From NCBI GenBank assembly GCA_021229015.1, contig CM037790.1, forward strand, positions 51,142,033 to 51,206,032: a stretch of 64,000 nt of DNA. Direction: 5' to 3'. How positions within the stretch are numbered: position 1 is the stretch's first letter; each line of letters starts with the position of its first letter. Origin of the DNA: Solen grandis. Its lineage: Eukaryota; Mollusca; Bivalvia; Adapedonta; Solenidae. The notes under the pieces are model-generated. The model searched no databases and was not told the DNA's origin. It saw only the letters and a program-made list of their open reading frames with translations. Both the position numbers and the translations under genes were made by a program. This document shows positions 1 through 12,025 of the stretch, piece by piece.

Positions 1-690
1 TTAAAAACCATTAAGTTAAAAAGGGACCATAAGTTGTAATATATTCCATCAAGTGTTGTCTTCTTTGATAGTATGATACCCCTAAACATATTAAAGATGT
101 TTCAAATCAATCCCATGCCTGGACTCTGGGATATAAGCATGAAAGTACCTTGCATGCAAAACTTTAACCAAAATTTCAAAGTTAAAAAGGGGACATAACT
201 TGTAATATATTCCATCAAGAGTTATCTACCTAATAGTATGGTACCCCTAAACCTACTAAAGATGTTTCAAATCAATCACATGCCTGGAAACTGAGATATA
301 AAAAATAAACGTACCTTGCATGCAAAACTTTAACCAAAATATCTAAGTTAAAAAGGGGCCATAATTTGTAATATATTCCATCAAGAGTTATCTACCTTGG
401 TTGTCTGATGCCCCTAAACATATTCATAAACTTTCAAGGCAAGAATGATTATTGAGATACATGCTTGATAGTAGCGTGCATGCAAAACTTTAACCAAATG
501 TTCTGTTGCATGCAAAACTTTAACCAAAATGTCTAAGTTAAAAAGTGGCCATTTTTTTTTATTCAATTCAGTAAAGAGTTATCTACCTTGGTTGTCTGAT
601 GCTCCTGAGCATATACATACTTCCAATTAAATACCATAAATCGTTATTGAGATATAAGGTTGATAGTAACTTGCATGCAAAACTTTAACC
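1..690. repeat. Tandem repeat, ~166-bp unit, about 4 copies
   Basis: The motif aagttaaaaag recurs at about 13, 179, 345 and 535, giving periods of 166, 166 and 190. Each unit carries a conserved ttgcatgcaaaactttaacc segment and a taatatattcc(at)caa segment. The last interval is longer because the cttgcatgcaaaacttt segment is itself duplicated near 478-530. The array probably continues to the left of the window. Bivalve genomes carry many such arrays; function unknown. Confidence 0.85.
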
Positions 691-2000
691 GAAAACAGCA
701 ACGCGGACGCAAGGGTGACTATACAATAGCTCTCATATTCTTCGAATATTTGAGCATAAAAGGACAAAGGGTTTCATTAACCGCAATGTCAACACAACGA
801 AAATGTCAAAACAATATCATACATTACACTTGTCAGACCTAAGTTGGAGCACTCCTCCACTGTTTGGTCAACACACACACAGATCAAAATACATATATAG
901 TTGGAGATGGTCCAGCTACGCTTAGTCGGATAGGTAAACGATGACTTTTCAAGACACACAAGTGTCACAGATCTATAAGGCACTCTTGGATGGTGGAAAA
1001 GAGACGTACGGACGCGGTCTGTTCATGATTTACACGATATACCATTATCTTCTAGCTATTTCTTCATACCTTAAAGTCCAAATAAGGCTATCGCGTCATA
1101 TGTATCCCCATAGTCTCCGCCAACCGCATTTCAGATCAGACTCCTTCGAGTACTACTACAACTCTGTGGAACAGGTTGCCAGAACAAGTTGTAACCCAGT
1201 CTGCTATCGAGCCATTCAAGCAGGCAGTGGTTAAACTTCCCTACATACAAGCAAATAATTAATCTTTTATACTTTTATCCTGTACAGCATTGCTCTTTTT
1301 AACATTTGATCTTCTTTCATTTCTTCATACACTTTCTATATTCAGTTTTACTATTAATTTTCACTTGTAACGTGCACACCCTGCTCAGTATGCTCTTTCT
1401 GAGGTATGGAGCAGTTTTTATAGATACTCCAATTTTTAACGTTTCCGGACACATTTAGTAATACATTTCTAAAACCCCTCGTAAGTATTAGTATGAACAT
1501 AACGCTTTCGAACAAATTAACATTTTTTCATATTGAACATTAGAATTTCATTACTGAATCATTAAATGACACAAGTCCATGTTAACATGGTAAAAATATG
1601 ACGAGAAAAACATTGGGATTGCACTCAGACGCCCTCTGCATAGCATATCAATAAATGAAGGATGACAATATGTATATATAATTTGTTGAATTGTTTGAAG
1701 ACGAGTGCACCTGCATTTTGTTGACATAAACCACAAACATACAATATGATCATAAAGATACTAACAAAAGGGCACGTAAAGTTGTTTGGATGGTAAATAT
1801 ACCAGATTTATTCATGTTTCGATAAAGAATATGTGTATAATTATTATAGTGAATGCATTTGAATCGGGCTTCAAAGTGGGTTCAGTAGGCACAAGTTCAA
1901 TAGTGACGGCCCCGTCATACAGACAGCACCTTGGTCTGGCATTTTCCCCGTTAAATTACGCTACATTGCATTTTACGATGCTTTTCGTTTTGCTTTAGCT
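691..2000. other. No gene seen
   Basis: AT-rich DNA with only short, low-quality open frames. No recognisable protein, RNA or clear repeat was seen. Confidence 0.5.
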
Positions 2001-2825
2001 CACAAGATCAATGCTCAAGGTGAGCTATTAGGATCATCCTCCGTCCGCCATCTGTCGTCAACAGTTTGCTTTAAAAGACATCTCCTCTGAAACTGACGGG
2101 TAGAACTAAATGAAACTTGGCATGAATAATCCTTTGTGGCGTGGATCATCATTGTGGACCTTCACAAAAATTGCTAAAATAAACTTGATCCATGCAGAAA
2201 TTTGCTTTCCTTGGCCACCAACACCATTTTCAATTTAAAATAAGAAATCAAAATCATCTTTTCTGAAACCAATGGTCAGAATTTATATTCTTTTGGCACA
2301 AATGGTCACCTTTAAGTCTTCTACCATAATTGCGAAAATGAAGTTGATCCCTTGAAAAATGAGGCCCATACGGTGTTGGCTAGTTTCATTATACACTCTT
2401 TACAATAAAATTCAGGGGACCGCCGTGGCCGAGCGGTTACAGTCGTGGACTACAAATCTCTCAGCCCCTCACCGCTGTGGGTTCGAATCCCGGTAGGGAC
2501 TTCGGATTTTTCATGTGAGGAAGCCTTCCAGCTGGCTTGCGGTAGGTCGGTGGTTCTACCCGGGTACCTCTGTGTACTCGGGGTCTTCCTCCACCTGTAA
2601 TTAGCTGGACGTCGCTATATGATTGAAATACTATCGCAGCGACGGTAAACCCCAATACAACAACAACAATAAAATTCAAAAATCATCTTCTCATGGTCAG
2701 AAGTTAATTTTATTTGGCACAAATTATCACCTATTTTTTTTTCTACCTTGAATGATAAAATGAAGTAGATCCCTTGAAATATGACGCCACTACGGTGTTG
2801 GTAAATCTCCTTCAATACTGTCTAT
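2001..2825. repeat. Dispersed/tandem repeat split by a SINE
   Basis: The stretch opens with an agctcac...gtgagct inverted motif followed by ccgtccgcc, a form seen at other arrays in this window. A unit with ggcacaaat, gatcccttgaaaaatga and tacggtgttgg at about 2270-2400 is repeated at about 2690-2810. A weaker third copy lies near 3110-3165. The SINE at 2415-2665 interrupts the array. Confidence 0.6.
2415..2665 (+). mobile_element. tRNA-derived SINE (family D) with 13-bp target-site duplication
   Basis: The head resembles a tRNA: gccgtggccgagcggtta (A-box-like) and gggttcgaatcccggta (B-box). It is followed by a body with ggcttgcggtaggtcggtgg and cttcctccacctgtaa, then a caacaacaacaa tail. 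The 13-bp direct repeat acaataaaattca flanks it at 2402-2414 and 2666-2678, which marks a retroposed insertion. Related copies or fragments lie at 14270-14398, 35380-35575 and 53878-54117. Confidence 0.85.
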
Positions 2826-2829
2826 ATAA

Positions 2830-4300
2830 ATTTGTGATTATCTCCCTTTATTAAATGTATTTTTGTTTCGTAGTGTTAAATATTATTGGAATTTGTTAAT
2901 TATTGTTTTATTTGGTTCATTTGGTTTCATTTCTTTGAATAAATTGTAAATTACAGCTACGCAAGCAGAAATTTGATCACGATACGGTGTTGTGAAATAA
3001 TTTAAGCAATAAATGACATAATATTTCTTTTCTTAGTGTCAAACTAATGCACCGTCTTATATTTCGTTTTGACCCTATGATAAACCCATGGTCCTATACC
3101 GTTATTACGTAGTTTTGATCCCCTTAAAAATGAGTCTTGCATATGGTTGGCTAGTTCTTTTTTATTTAGTCTGTATAGAAACTTTTAAATTTAAATTTAA
3201 ATTTTAGTAAAGGTTAAACTATATTGTTTAATTAAGCTGGTGATCTTTTTGTTAAATTTATATCAGATAACCCGATTAAGGATAACAGCCAAAACGTTGA
3301 AGAAACGTGTTGCTGTTTGACTGATCGACCTTATCCATTTATATTGTATCATATTTATATTGTGTTTCATAACAATAAAAATTATAACAAAAAAACACGT
3401 TGGCTGAAAAAGTGTTCAAAACACGATATCATTTATGCTATCATTTTATGGCATTTTATGATCAAATAATGTCAAGATTTCAAAATTATATTTCTAAAAT
3501 CTTAGTGTATATTGGTTATGCTATAGTTTAATAAGTTTAAGTAAGCTTTTATTTAAAGCTACATACATAGCCGTATTTTAATTTGGTGAGACGGTTATCA
3601 ACGGTTTTTAACAGCCGCGAATATTTTCTAAAGGCAAAGTCATTATGGTTCTAACCCGCATTTACGTTTTTCGAACCATTGAACTTACAGAGGCGTTAGC
3701 CTAATGAAAACTCTATTTTTACGCCTGATCATTCATTTAGTTACACACCTGCAGATAATAGTTCCAATCTCTGACAATTTTGTCTTTCCTATTCTTGGAA
3801 CAATTACCAAAAAATAAAAATACAGAAAAGAGCATAGGAAAGGAATCAACGACAATATTAAGAATATAGATTTTGTTGTTCTTCCTTTACCAGGGTAACT
3901 GAAAACACGAGCAACGGAAATGACGTTTTAAACGTCGAGTCAAAAAGCGGAAAAATCAAATCATTATGAATAATACTTGTAACGTTAGAATTTGTAGTTC
4001 AGTATGAGATAAGTATATTTTCAGATTGAGCAAATTCAACAGTATTTATTGAAAAAATAGCATTACCACAAGTACATTTAATTTAAACTTTTGTTTAAAA
4101 ATATTGCTATTTTTAAATAAATAAAAATGTTTTCTTGGGAACTAGGATTACATAAAAGAGGTAAGTAAGTAAGAGAGACAAGTATATACAAAATAACTTC
4201 CAAACCTTATAAATAGGATATAAAAAAGAAGATATTTTTTTTAATTAACAACAAACGCGAAAGTAAAGACAGACTTGAAATTTTACATGATGTGTTAGAC
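2830..4300. other. No gene seen
   Basis: Very AT-rich intergenic DNA, including a short aaatttaaattt palindrome near 3187-3205. It lies downstream of the receptor gene encoded on the minus strand. No coding potential was recognised. Confidence 0.5.
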
Positions 4301-4322
4301 AGGTTCTAATATTAAAATGTGC

Positions 4323-4328
4323 TTTATT
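4323..4328 (-). promoter_or_regulatory. Candidate AATAAA polyadenylation signal of the Cys-loop gene
   Basis: Plus-strand tttatt reads AATAAA on the minus strand, about 115 bases beyond the stop codon at 4444. A second AATAAA lies at 4045-4050. Position and motif fit a 3' end, but no transcript evidence is available. Confidence 0.4.
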
Positions 4329-4443
4329 GGGTAAGCATATTATTTACGATATATGTTTCAGTGATAAATTTACTTACGGATGTTAAATCAGTTAAATGAA
4401 GAAAAAATCACATAAATTAGAGAAAAAAAAGAAATATGACAAT

Positions 4444-5766
4444 TCATGCGTTTATTGACATTACGAGAAAAAATGTTGTTGTTGTTATAAGGAAACCACT
4501 TGAAAAGAATAAAATGAGAAAGAAATTTAGTCCTGAACTCAGATCCTTTACAGTGTAATTATGAAATGAGTCCAATTCTGTTGTACATGCATGTTCTTCA
4601 TTTTCTTTTCCCTCGGTTTTGTTGTGAGATACTGGGTCAACAGAATATAAAGATAAATCGTCGACATTCTTGCTTTTTACATCTTCTTCTTTCTTGTAAG
4701 CGTGTTTTGTCTTTAAAGGATGCCGTTGCACTTTACCTACATTGTGAATACACTTTAGAAATTTTAACATTTTTATCGTCCAGTAAAACCAAGCTGAATA
4801 TTGATGCCGCTGTTCTGCATAATATATCCCTAAGATTCCTATGTTAGCGAACATGATGGCAACACTCAGGCTCAAGATGGAGATAAGATAGAAGGATATT
4901 AATGGTACAGGGTTTGATGTTTCAGGTAGACTGTCGGAAATTGCTGACAGGAACAATGCAATAGCCATGACTGAAGTACTGCTATAAGAGATTCGCTCTC
5001 CAGACTCGACCGGGACGAAGAAGACGGCTAAGCTTGCTGCACCCATCATGATCAGCGGAATAACGATGTTAATAAACACAAATGTTGACTTCCTCTTCAG
5101 TGATATTTCGGCATTTAAGCTGGTATCCCTTCCCAAATATAAACGAGTGTTAACTATATCCCACCCCCCATGTCCCGCAAATATATCAGTGTTGATTGTA
5201 CTTTCTAACAATTTCCCGATGACCTCCTCTGAGTATGCCCTAAATGCAAATATTAGAGTGCAAGTCTGGGTGTCCATTGGGTAATATGTCACATCGACAG
5301 GGCATGTGATGGAAATCACCGAACCACTAAGCAATATCACACTTCCATCGGGATGGACAAATAAACTAGACCCATCTTTGACTACGGACTTCAGGTCCTT
5401 TACAGTGTTCATAAGAATGAGATTTGGCTGCCATAGAAATGGTTCGTCCAACATGATATATTCCACTCCATCGTACTCATCAGGATCCCAGATCATGTAG
5501 TCGTCGGTCCAGGAAAGAGTTATAGCAGCGTTGACTGTTAAGGTCTCTTTAAGTTCGTCAAATTCTATTAATGATATCATAAATATACGAAAAACTACTT
5601 CAGTGGCTACAGAGTGATTAGCTGCCGGTCTAGTCAGTGGAGAATAATCTGTTAACAAATCATTCAAAAGTCTATCTGCATCTTGTTTAGAATATCCTTG
5701 TATTTGTCCAAGAAAACTGACCAGAATGAAAAGGCGACAAATAAGCATGCTGCTGTGATATTCCAT
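4444..5766 (-). CDS. Cys-loop ligand-gated ion channel subunit (nicotinic-receptor-like), intronless
   Basis: A single open frame encodes a 440-aa subunit of a pentameric plasma-membrane cation channel. ATG at 5766 is chosen because the frame upstream has only GTG. Residues 1-24 form a signal peptide ending QIQG. The extracellular domain has the Cys-loop C155-C169 (CPVDVTYYPMDTQTC) and the LSWTDDYMIW segment. Membrane segments lie at about 228-251, 259-281 (preceded by GER, the cation-selective intermediate ring), 287-315 and 412-436, with an intracellular loop between. Length is typical of the family. Oddities: no vicinal cysteine pair in loop C, Arg176 where loop B normally has the binding Trp (FAFRAY), and Met119 at the loop A Tyr position. 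It is therefore non-alpha and may not bind acetylcholine. Absence of introns suggests a retrogene origin, as in expanded molluscan receptor families (inference). Confidence 0.93.
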   Translation of the reverse strand: MEYHSSMLICRLFILVSFLGQIQGYSKQDADRLLNDLLTDYSPLTRPAANHSVATEVVFRIFMISLIEFDELKETLTVNAAITLSWTDDYMIWDPDEYDGVEYIMLDEPFLWQPNLILMNTVKDLKSVVKDGSSLFVHPDGSVILLSGSVISITCPVDVTYYPMDTQTCTLIFAFRAYSEEVIGKLLESTINTDIFAGHGGWDIVNTRLYLGRDTSLNAEISLKRKSTFVFINIVIPLIMMGAASLAVFFVPVESGERISYSSTSVMAIALFLSAISDSLPETSNPVPLISFYLISILSLSVAIMFANIGILGIYYAEQRHQYSAWFYWTIKMLKFLKCIHNVGKVQRHPLKTKHAYKKEEDVKSKNVDDLSLYSVDPVSHNKTEGKENEEHACTTELDSFHNYTVKDLSSGLNFFLILFFSSGFLITTTTFFLVMSINA

Positions 5767-6086
5767 AAGAAAGTTCAAAACCACGTTATGACCAAATGAA
5801 TCAACTGTTAACTATCGTTAGGAACATTTTTCATCGATTTTTTAAAGCAGTTCAAGTATAAATCGAAAAAGTTTCATGGAAACGTGGTATAATTCAAACA
5901 AGTCCAATTAGTGCCCCTCACTAGGTTTTTTTTTTCATTATTGACAGAAGCGGAAGGATGATGGGCACATATTTACTTATATGGACATACTAATGGAGAC
6001 TAAGCTATCAATCACTGAGTAAATAGAACAACTTTATACATGTATAATGGTATTCCAACATAGTGGAACATGGTTTTAGAAAGATA
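5620..6086. repeat. Tandem duplication, copy 1 (functional 5' end of the Cys-loop gene)
   Basis: This block starts at codon 49 of the receptor and runs upstream through its start codon and about 320 bases of 5' flank. It repeats directly as 6087 to about 6556 with an offset of 467 bases. Matching landmarks include tcaaaagtctatctgcatc, gtgatattccat and attgacagaa. Confidence 0.85.
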
Positions 6087-6556
6087 AGCTGCTGTTCTTG
6101 TCAGTGGAGAAAAATCTTTTAACAAATCTTTCAAAAGTCTATCTGCATCATGCTTAGAGAGGCCTGTATTTGTCCAGGAAGAATGGTCAGAATAAGAAGG
6201 CGATATATAATCATGTTACTGTGATATTCCATGAAATAGTTCAACACCACGTTTTGGCCAGCCGAATCAATTGTAATGTTTTCCGTCGATTACTCAATTT
6301 GAAAACAGTTCCAATACAACTCAGAAAAAAAAACAGTTGATGGAAACGCCGTAAAATACAGACAAACTTATCTCTTTAATCGTTATAGTTTCACCTATTG
6401 ACAGAAAGAAGACTATTAATCAGGCGTTTTACAGACATTGACATGCTAATTGAAATGTTTTTTAATTGTTAATCACTGGGCAAGTAGAATAATTGTATAA
6501 ATTGATCTAGTTTAATACTGTCACTATTGTTATCATTTAGCGGTATGGAATTTCAA
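6087..6556 (-). pseudogene. Duplicated, broken 5' end of the Cys-loop receptor gene
   Basis: A direct tandem copy of 5620-6086. On the minus strand it keeps the start ATG at about 6233 and a recognisable signal peptide beginning MEYHSN. A one-base deletion just after the signal region (ACAGGCCTC against ACAAGGATATTC in the intact copy) shifts the frame and a TGA follows a few codons later. The copy stops at the equivalent of codon 49, so all ligand-binding and membrane parts are absent. It also carries a second copy of the gene's upstream flank, so promoter elements may be duplicated. It could still be transcribed as an upstream leader, but it cannot encode a channel. Confidence 0.8.
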
Positions 6557-6559
6557 CAG

Positions 6560-8369
6560 CAATAAAATATTTAATATTTAACCTATGCCATGTGTTTATC
6601 TCCAGATACGAAATATAATGGATCTTTATTTAAATCGTGTCTGTCTGTCGATAGGTCTGTCGGCCCGTCTTCGGCGAGATTACGCTTAGCTGCGCATATC
6701 GTTGACCGTTATGATTCAGGAATAGTTATGACCCTTTGTTGCTTATATGTATTGAATATATTTTGTCAGTTTTAAATTATTTCCCAATGTTATGTTCAGT
6801 GAAAGTATTTTGTCTACGATATTCTTGTAACCATTGGTCTGATTTGAATTAATATTGCATGGCAAGATATCCTGAATATGCCATTGTGGCTTGCTTGAAT
6901 TTTTTACACCTTTGTCTTTCTATTTAATATGTCTCGAATTGTTGCATGGTGCCAGTTATGCTGATACAATTTATAAAAGAGATGATACGGAATCTTTGTA
7001 ATGTTTCTGTGGTTATTAAAAGCAAATACATCTACCTGCTTTGTCTTTCTTTTGACATTTCGACTGTGTAAAGATTGTCTCTTATATGGTTACTGTAACT
7101 GTGGCAAATCAGTATCTTTGGGTAATTATCATGTTCAATGATAGTTCTTGTTAAATTTGGAAACAAAGGTTTTGATGTACACGTATTTATACGTGTATGA
7201 AAACAGTAAATAAGCATTCCTCACATAGTGTTTCCTGGCATGTTAAGCGTGTCAGCATTCAGCACATTGAGCAATAAATCGCAAAAATTAACCGGTCAAG
7301 TGATGAGTTTTAACCCTGGTGAAAATATCGCAATGCAGATGCAAGTGAAAAGGAGGCTAGAGTATTAAGATAATAAATTAAAGGCTCTACTAGAATCGGC
7401 GCCTTGTCAGAGATGCCAAACAAGTCTGTCTTCTACATAATAATCCAGCAGCCCTCACTTCTGTAATAGATTCAAATATTTTCACCAAAACAAAGTTAGC
7501 AATTTTGCCGTATTAAGAAAAACAAAAACAAACACGTATAAAAAGTAAAAACACAGGTTTTGAACGTTTAATGAGGCTCGGGCTTACTGATAGCCATTTT
7601 ATCTCAGTTTATTAAAAATAATTGAAATGATAACAGAATCCGCACTTCACACTCTTGTAATATCTTTGTTAATCCGAGTTCGCCGCTGGACGAAGATATC
7701 AGTCAAGAAAAGCATTTTGGTATCCGATTTACCAGTACCTTACCCAAAGAAATATAATTATCGTAAGGCATTCTTGAAATTGATACATATACTTAAGTTT
7801 GCATTTTCAGTCATAGTGTGTACTTTCAGGGTATGAAATAAAGAAACAAGTGATTACTTAGTATTAAACGGTCCGTGTCAAAATGATATTTTTTTTTTCT
7901 AAAACCAATGCATCTTAAGACTTAGTATTTCAAATACATGTATTACACTTTCGAAAAAAAGGCAATTTTCTGTATATAATAAGAATGTCAGTTTGGGATA
8001 TAGTCTCTAGTTGTACCGTACAAAGCTAATAGTCTGTTTTGCTCACATGTTCATGTCCATTTACATTTTTGAAAAGTCATTAAACCAGCCTGGACTTTTA
8101 TCATTGAGAACACTGCTTTTGAGAAAGTGCTTTAAAAATAATTCTTCGGTCATATCTGATGGGTCGAAATTTGAAAAAAAAAAAAAAAAAAAAAAAAAAA
8201 CTGGTTCAATATAAAAACATACAGCTGCCGCCGAAAAAAGCTAGGTTTATGAGTTTGTATACATAAAAAAGTATCAATTATTGAATTCATGTATCATATA
8301 AATGAGGAACAGAATTTTAGAGTATAATTTGAATCGTTTATATTTTCTTCATGTATGTCATAGATAGGC

Positions 8370-8423
<54 letters not shown>

Positions 8424-9780
8424 AGTATTATATTATTATTATTATATTATATATATTTTGATAACCCAACATATGTTTGATATTAAGTGATATCAGAAGT
8501 ATATAATATTTAAATGTTTTTTTTGATCAAACTAAAATAAAAAACAATATTAAAACCATTAAAAGTCACAAGTTTATGGTTACGTGGCAAAACTAATATA
8601 GATATAACGAGTCACTAATATAGGGAGTGCATTAAGAAACAAATCTGTTTAACATATTATTAACTCTAGAATGGTATTCTGTCTATTTAACAAGTATTTC
8701 ATTGTAAATACCTGCATTTTGTTCACACAAAATAAGAGCCTAGTAAATTCTAAATAAATGACATCATTTTTTTATTTATATATGACACGTAACATAACAC
8801 AACACATGATAACCTATAAAGTTTTGCAAAAAGAATCCATCCAATGGGGGGATTTATAAAAATAGATCAAAAGTTGAAATTTAAATAAGAACGACAACTC
8901 TAACATTCACTCATATTGACTATCACAATTACCGAGAATCACAGCTCTCTACATATCACATATATGATCAGGAATAGAAATTATAAATGAAATAAATTTA
9001 AAAACATAATTAGTTGAATAAAACGTCTGAAGTTTCGGTACATTCTATATCTTCAATAAATTGAAGTTTCACATTTAATTTAGTTTTTTTAAGACGAATT
9101 ATTCCAGTCAAAAATATAATTAATAAAGAAAGTTTTCTTTATAAAACTTTCATGAACTTGTGGAACAAAGAAATTATAAACAATATGTCTACTATAACAG
9201 GAACTTAAGTAAAATTGTAATGTCAATAAGACATTAAAACACATTAACTATACAACTATAAAATGTCTTATGAACGTGATTAAGCTCTTTGATTCTGTTT
9301 TCAACATTTTAGTCAACCAATATGTCTTTAAAATTACATTGTAGTTCTACATTTATAACTAAAAATATTAAATAATATCTAAACAAGATAATATGATTGA
9401 TATAAATGTAATAAACTGAAACTAGGTATCAAATGTGTATTTTTATTTTAGTTTACAGTAAAGCCTCCGTCACAATAGAGCTGCGCTCTTCACGATCATC
9501 CCGAGCTCAGAACAATTAATTGAATAAGTAAGTTCGCATTACGCTCTAGTCACGTATGTACTACGCCCGCCCCGTTTTTACTACGCTTGAAATGCACCGC
9601 GCACTTCACTGTATATCCGTAACGATTACACAGCGATCATCTTAAGCTTTTTCAAAATTAAGCCACGCTTTCCACGTCCATGAAGATAGCACTGCGTTCA
9701 TTTACGACCAAATTGCGTTCTTTCGGTGTTCTAAGCGTTCCAGCCTCCCTATACGAGCGTAATACACCGTAATTAGTTTG
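6560..9780. other. No gene seen; AT-rich with simple repeats
   Basis: About 3.2 kb without a recognised gene. It contains a poly(A) tract at 8174-8201 and a (TA)n microsatellite at about 8371-8420. From 9471 to 9770 base composition shifts to a more GC-rich, CpG-containing stretch with no recognisable frame. Confidence 0.5.
8371..8420. repeat. (TA)n microsatellite
   Basis: About 25 uninterrupted TA units, followed by degenerate tat/att repeats to 8456. Confidence 0.95.
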
Positions 9781-9784
9781 AACT

Positions 9785-9972
9785 CAATATTGTTTTACGT
9801 CGACTAGGGAGCAAGTTCTTACAACTTATACCAACCCCTCATCAGAGTTCCTTGATTGGACTAATTTTTGCGCCTTGGAAGGTCATGAAAAACCCTTGTC
9901 TCCATTTTGGGTTTGAACCCCCAACTTTCTTATCCGAAGTCAGGTATGTTACCACAGGATCACGTCCACCTA
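9785..9972 (-). mobile_element. tRNA-derived SINE (family B), antisense
   Basis: Reads antisense to the intact family B copy at 20675-20872. It shares acgtcgact...gttcttacaacttatacc, ggaaggtcatga and the tRNA B-box complement ggtttgaaccccca, ending in a degenerate A-box region. It is a diverged old insertion. Confidence 0.7.
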
Positions 9973-9989
9973 CTTGGATTTGGGGCCAC

Positions 9990-11728
9990 GTGTGACGCGG
10001 GATTTATTTGACGTTAATTTCAAGCGCCACTGTGGAGAAACAGACAGATTTCTCGGTATATCGAGCATTGTGATTTCTTTTTCTCAATCACTCTTCAAAA
10101 TTTCGGTTTTTTTTTATATAGAACAACACACTATATTGAATAACGTATGGACATAATGTTTATATACCACTCCTCTACTTTCGTTGTATAAATATTTATT
10201 ACCAGCTGTCAGAGCATCTAGAACTTCTATATGAAGTATACCCTAAGACAAACGTTGAAGTCGGCTTTATCATGAAACGTGCCACTAAGCTGAATAAAAA
10301 AAAATGAAAAGAAAAATAATAGAAAATAACGTAAACTTTTGTCAGTGAAAGTCTGACTTGTACCATACCTTTCTCTTTTTATGTAACTGCGATTATGATT
10401 ATACGTAAAACATTTTACTAAAAGTATACTTACTTACCCGTGTTCTTTTTCAAACACGTACTAGAATTAATCAGGCTTGTATTAAAAACGTAAGCATTGA
10501 TAAAAACGTCATCCTATTTATTTATTTATTTATTTATTTTATAAGTACTCTGTTTAATTTAGAATATTCAAAACTTTTATGTAACGATGGGAGATAACCT
10601 CTACGAGAGAACACCAGGGAGTCGTCACAATTACGTCCCCTGACTCGGGATATCTTGCGACACCTGTACATGTATTTACATGTCGTTGTATATTGCGGTC
10701 TATTGATTTCCGTTAAAGGTGATAAACACATTTTCATTTTAAAGCACCTTTAGTAGCTAGAACTATTGACCGTCTCACGGATACATGCGCGATGTGTTAC
10801 AGAGCTAGTCTAGTAGGTAAGTTATTTTTAGGGGAAATTTAGCTTTTATTTGAGTATATTTTATATTACGTTGGCTCTACATCGCGGTGTTTACCTAAAT
10901 ACCTCATCGTGTGTTGGTGTCGTACGTTACCTTTATGAAACATACCTATCTTTTGTTGTGTTTAAGATTATTGGTTTTAGGAATTAGTCTTAAACCCACT
11001 ACATATTTTCACTGAGTACACTACGCGGACCAGGTCAGTAAGGCACAAGTACTTAAACCTACCCCAGGGGACAACATTCGCTGTGTTCATATTTAATTGC
11101 CGAGTGTTTATCTTGTTGAATAGTAGGATAACAGAATTGTAAGTCATCAGAAGGTAGGGTTACACGTGGAAACGGAGATATAAACAACGTAACGTTGATC
11201 GTGAGCACACGGAACCTCTCCTTTACGTTTTAAGTTTTTTAAGTGAAATATATCTTATTTTATTCGTGCTGTGAGTTTCTTGTGTATGTTATTATATCTT
11301 GGTGATACGGAAAAGGGTGTACAAAACAAAGGAATATTTGTGAACGTTTTAAACAGTTTCTACTCCTCAGTAAGTGGATAACAGACACATAAGGTATGAT
11401 GGTGATGTTTTTTCTTTAAATAGAACACCATTAAATTCAGTCGACCACATTTGGCCATATGTACATCATAAAATATGTACATTGGCATTCATTTTAACAT
11501 TTTAATCAATTTAATCATTTTGAGATATAAATAATTCACGTAGTCATTTTATTATTGACCTATTAACAGGAAAATTATAAGGCTATCATTTTGAACTGTA
11601 TGTAGAAATACGACTCTGTGTCAGATCAACAGTTTCATTGACTCATTTTTGAGTGTTTTTCTCTGATCGATAAGATAAAATACAATCTTGTGTTTCTAAA
11701 AGAGAATTTAAATAATAACAAAAGTATA
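9990..11728. other. No gene seen; possible upstream exon donors
   Basis: Intergenic DNA upstream of the MGCTSS gene. Two good donor-like sites face the plus strand, at 10817 (tagtag|gtaagtta) and 11370 (cctca|gtaagtgg), in a more CpG-containing stretch. They could mark untranslated first exons of the downstream gene, but nothing else in the sequence supports that. A (TTTA)n run lies at 10515-10540. Confidence 0.3.
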
Positions 11729-11730
11729 TA

Positions 11731-11912
11731 CAGTCAAACCCGTTTTAAGCGGACAGTTAAGGAAACAAGAGAAACTGACCGCTTAACAGGGGTTACCGCT
11801 AAATAAATGTTTTAAACATATAACAAAATGCTATAGTTTGGTAATATTAGATTTGACCGTTAAATGCAGGTTGACCGCTTAAAACAGGTGACCGCTAATA
11901 CAGGTTTAACTG
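11731..11912. mobile_element. TA-flanked MITE with CAGT terminal inverted repeats (Tc1/mariner-like)
   Basis: Begins CAGTCAAACCCGTTTTAAGC and ends as its near complement, ACCGCT...AGGTTTAACTG. It is flanked by TA on both sides (11729-11730 and 11913-11914). The interior is rich in repeated gaccgctaa motifs and has no coding capacity. TA target and CAGT ends are characteristic of Tc1/mariner elements. A second copy is at 21049-21276 and a fragment lies near 12338-12375. Confidence 0.75.
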
Positions 11913-12025
11913 TATTTATGTTTAGTTATACCTTTATTATTCTACACAAGTACTTTAAAACCAGTCTGCTTCATGAGTCCCGCGTCAATATTAAAGATAT
12001 TCTGCATTCGACCTCCGTTAAGCCA

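Noticed and set aside
5760..5784. GTG start 18 bases upstream of the receptor ATG
   Set aside because: Eukaryotic initiation normally uses ATG, and the ATG at 5766 gives a good signal peptide.
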